Source of the DNA: Opitutaceae bacterium
GTDB lineage: Bacteria; Verrucomicrobiota; Verrucomicrobiia; Opitutales; Opitutaceae
Length of the DNA: 64,000 nt
Direction: 5' to 3'
Assembly: GCA_018402455.1 (NCBI GenBank)
Contig: JAGYIG010000007.1
Span: 51,328 to 115,327 of the forward strand
The notes under the pieces are model-generated. The model was not told where the DNA came from. It worked only from the letters and a program-made list of their open reading frames with translations, and ran no database searches. Shown here piece after piece: positions 62,827 through 64,000 of this stretch (position 1 is the first letter of the stretch; each line of letters opens with the position of its first letter). Both the position numbers and the translations under genes were made by a program.

Positions 62827-64000
62827 TCACGGGGACGGCAAACGTCGCAGTAGAAATGCGGCCGCGCCGTCCTGACCAGTTTCCCACGGCAGACTGAGCC
62901 GCGAATCCTCCAAGGCAAACGCGCCCCTTTGGCGCCGGATAAACGCTTTCACAATCGGTTTGTTTTCCTCCCGATCGACACTGCACGTGCTGTAGACCAG
63001 CCGCCCGCCCGGGGCAACCCGATCCGCCGCCGCCATCAACAGGTCGAGCTGCTGCCGGGCGTGCTGGCGAAAACTACCCAAATCCAAACGCCATTTGACA
63101 TCCACCCGGTGGCGCATGACGCCGGTGTTGGAACAGGGAACATCCACCAGCACTCCGGGGTAGACGTCCGGCAAATTCCGGGCGGCGAGCGCGCGTCCCA
63201 AGCCGTGCCGCAAATCGGCCGCCACCGCGATTCCCTCGACCCCTGCCGGTAGTTGCGCCAGATTCTCGTGCAGTCGGGGCTCGCGGCGGCCGGGCAAATC
63301 CACTGCCACAATTTTTCCCGCCTGCAGACGATCCCCCATCGCCAGCGTCTTACCGCCCGGGGCCGCACACAGGTCCAGCAACGTTTCGCCGGAAACCGGG
63401 GCCAGCAGATCGAGCGCATGACGGGTCGCCGCGTCCTGCACATGAACCCGCCCACCCGCAATCAGTTCGCGCAACTCCGGGCCATGCCCTTTCGCCACGA
63501 TAAAAAACCCCGGCGTGTCCGCCACCGGCGTCAACCAGTCGAGGTGACCGGGCGCTGCGGACGCGTCCCGCCACCGCACCACCACGGAAGCCGCGGTTTG
63601 ATTCCATTCAAGCCAGCGCCGGGCGGTGGCCTGCCCCCAGTGTTCCCAAGCCCGCGCGATGAACCATTCGGGATGAGAATAGTAAAGAGCCCAATCCTTC
63701 AGCGGCGCCCCTTCGACCGGTTCGGCCAGCGGAGCCTGCAGGCAGCGGGCCAGCTTTCGACCCACCGCGTTGGCAAACGCCGCCTCTTTCGCGCTGGCCA
63801 AACGGCGCACCTGCGCAACGAGGTGGTGGCAAACTTTGGCCGCCTGCCCCGGGTCCTCCGTCGGGGTCAGCATCTCAAAGCCCGCCACGCGCAGCGCCGC
63901 CCGCACCACCGGCCGGGGGGGGCGAACGACCAGGGCATTGATCGCGGCATCGATGCGGCCCAAGTGGCGCAGCGAGCCCAACAGCAAGGCCTGCACCCGC
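62827..64000 (-). CDS. rsmB: 16S rRNA m5C methyltransferase RsmB-like (5' end outside window)
   Basis: SAM-dependent RNA cytosine-5 methyltransferase. The N-terminal NusB-like region (about 150 visible residues) is followed by the Rossmann core: LLDLCAAPGGKTLAMGD (SAM site), VAVDLPGRREPRLHENL, LVDVPCSNTGVMRHRVDVKW (PC motif) and YSTCSVDREENKPIVKAF (catalytic TC motif). The frame remains open to base 64000 and the family normally has about 40 more residues, so the start lies outside. It is convergent with the protease gene. Confidence 0.92.
   Translation of the reverse strand, partial: RVQALLLGSLRHLGRIDAAINALVVRPPRPVVRAALRVAGFEMLTPTEDPGQAAKVCHHLVAQVRRLASAKEAAFANAVGRKLARCLQAPLAEPVEGAPLKDWALYYSHPEWFIARAWEHWGQATARRWLEWNQTAASVVVRWRDASAAPGHLDWLTPVADTPGFFIVAKGHGPELRELIAGGRVHVQDAATRHALDLLAPVSGETLLDLCAAPGGKTLAMGDRLQAGKIVAVDLPGRREPRLHENLAQLPAGVEGIAVAADLRHGLGRALAARNLPDVYPGVLVDVPCSNTGVMRHRVDVKWRLDLGSFRQHARQQLDLLMAAADRVAPGGRLVYSTCSVDREENKPIVKAFIRRQRGAFALEDSRLSLPWETGQDGAAAFLLRRLPSP

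Overview
The window is 64 kb of GC-rich, gene-dense bacterial chromosome. The gene set suggests a Verrucomicrobiota genome, most likely Opitutales/Opitutaceae. Pointers are secreted polysaccharide-active enzymes (GH95 fucosidase, CE1-like esterase, BNR-4 propeller, heparinase II/III-like protein), System II cytochrome c biogenesis (ResB/CcsA), exported ThuA and RraA-like proteins, and palindromic intergenic repeats next to a REP-associated transposase. This is inference from gene content; there is no rRNA in the window.

Layout. 1-3.8 kb: end of a CNNM/CBS membrane protein, lgt, a signal-peptidase-like protein and a BNR-4 protein. 3.9-7 kb (minus): a 5-oxoproline salvage operon, pxpB-pxpC (fused) > pxpA > pcp. 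7-10.7 kb: lipoprotein, resB, ccsA. 10.8-13.9 kb (minus): an overlapping operon of two glycosyltransferases and an LpxH-like phosphatase, probably for glycolipids. 14.1-16.5 kb: a UroD/MtaA-like protein fused to a thioredoxin-like domain, followed by a G3E GTPase. 16.5-20 kb (minus): ThuA, exported RraA-like, recN. 20.2-28.9 kb: tRNA-Val, then the minus-strand housekeeping operon nusA-infB-rbfA-nrnA-truB-ribF, with DUF2851 and NYN genes upstream. 29.3-32.5 kb: GH95 and an esterase. 32.7-34.1 kb: a long palindrome, tRNA-Ser with a duplicated 3' end, and a CvfB-like gene. 34.3-38.2 kb: lipoprotein, divergent Nramp-like transporter, NlpC/P60-like protein. 38.2-38.9 kb: six-unit palindromic repeat array. 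38.9-43.1 kb: priA, fur, TPR gene, nadA. 43.2-44 kb: REP palindromes flanking a RAYT transposase. 44-49.4 kb: M23 peptidase, AmpG-like MFS, exported protein, hemW, IPT/TIG lipoprotein. 49.4-57.3 kb: heparinase-like protein, GNAT, ABM protein, aldolase, small ORF, sodium symporter, EEP nuclease, M48 protease. 57.8-64 kb: TonB-dependent receptor, MFS transporter, aspartyl protease-PDZ lipoprotein and partial rsmB.

Sequence quality matters here. In pxpA, the resB end and first half of ccsA, ribF, and DUF2851, family-like protein sequence continues across successive frames. The breaks look like clusters of single- and double-base indels. Several of these genes are normally essential, so consensus error is more likely than true pseudogenes.

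No CRISPR array, prophage, toxin-antitoxin or obvious defence island is visible. The most unusual items are the UroD-thioredoxin/G3E pair, the RAYT/REP system with its separate repeat array, and the pyroglutamate salvage operon that includes its own pyroglutamyl peptidase.
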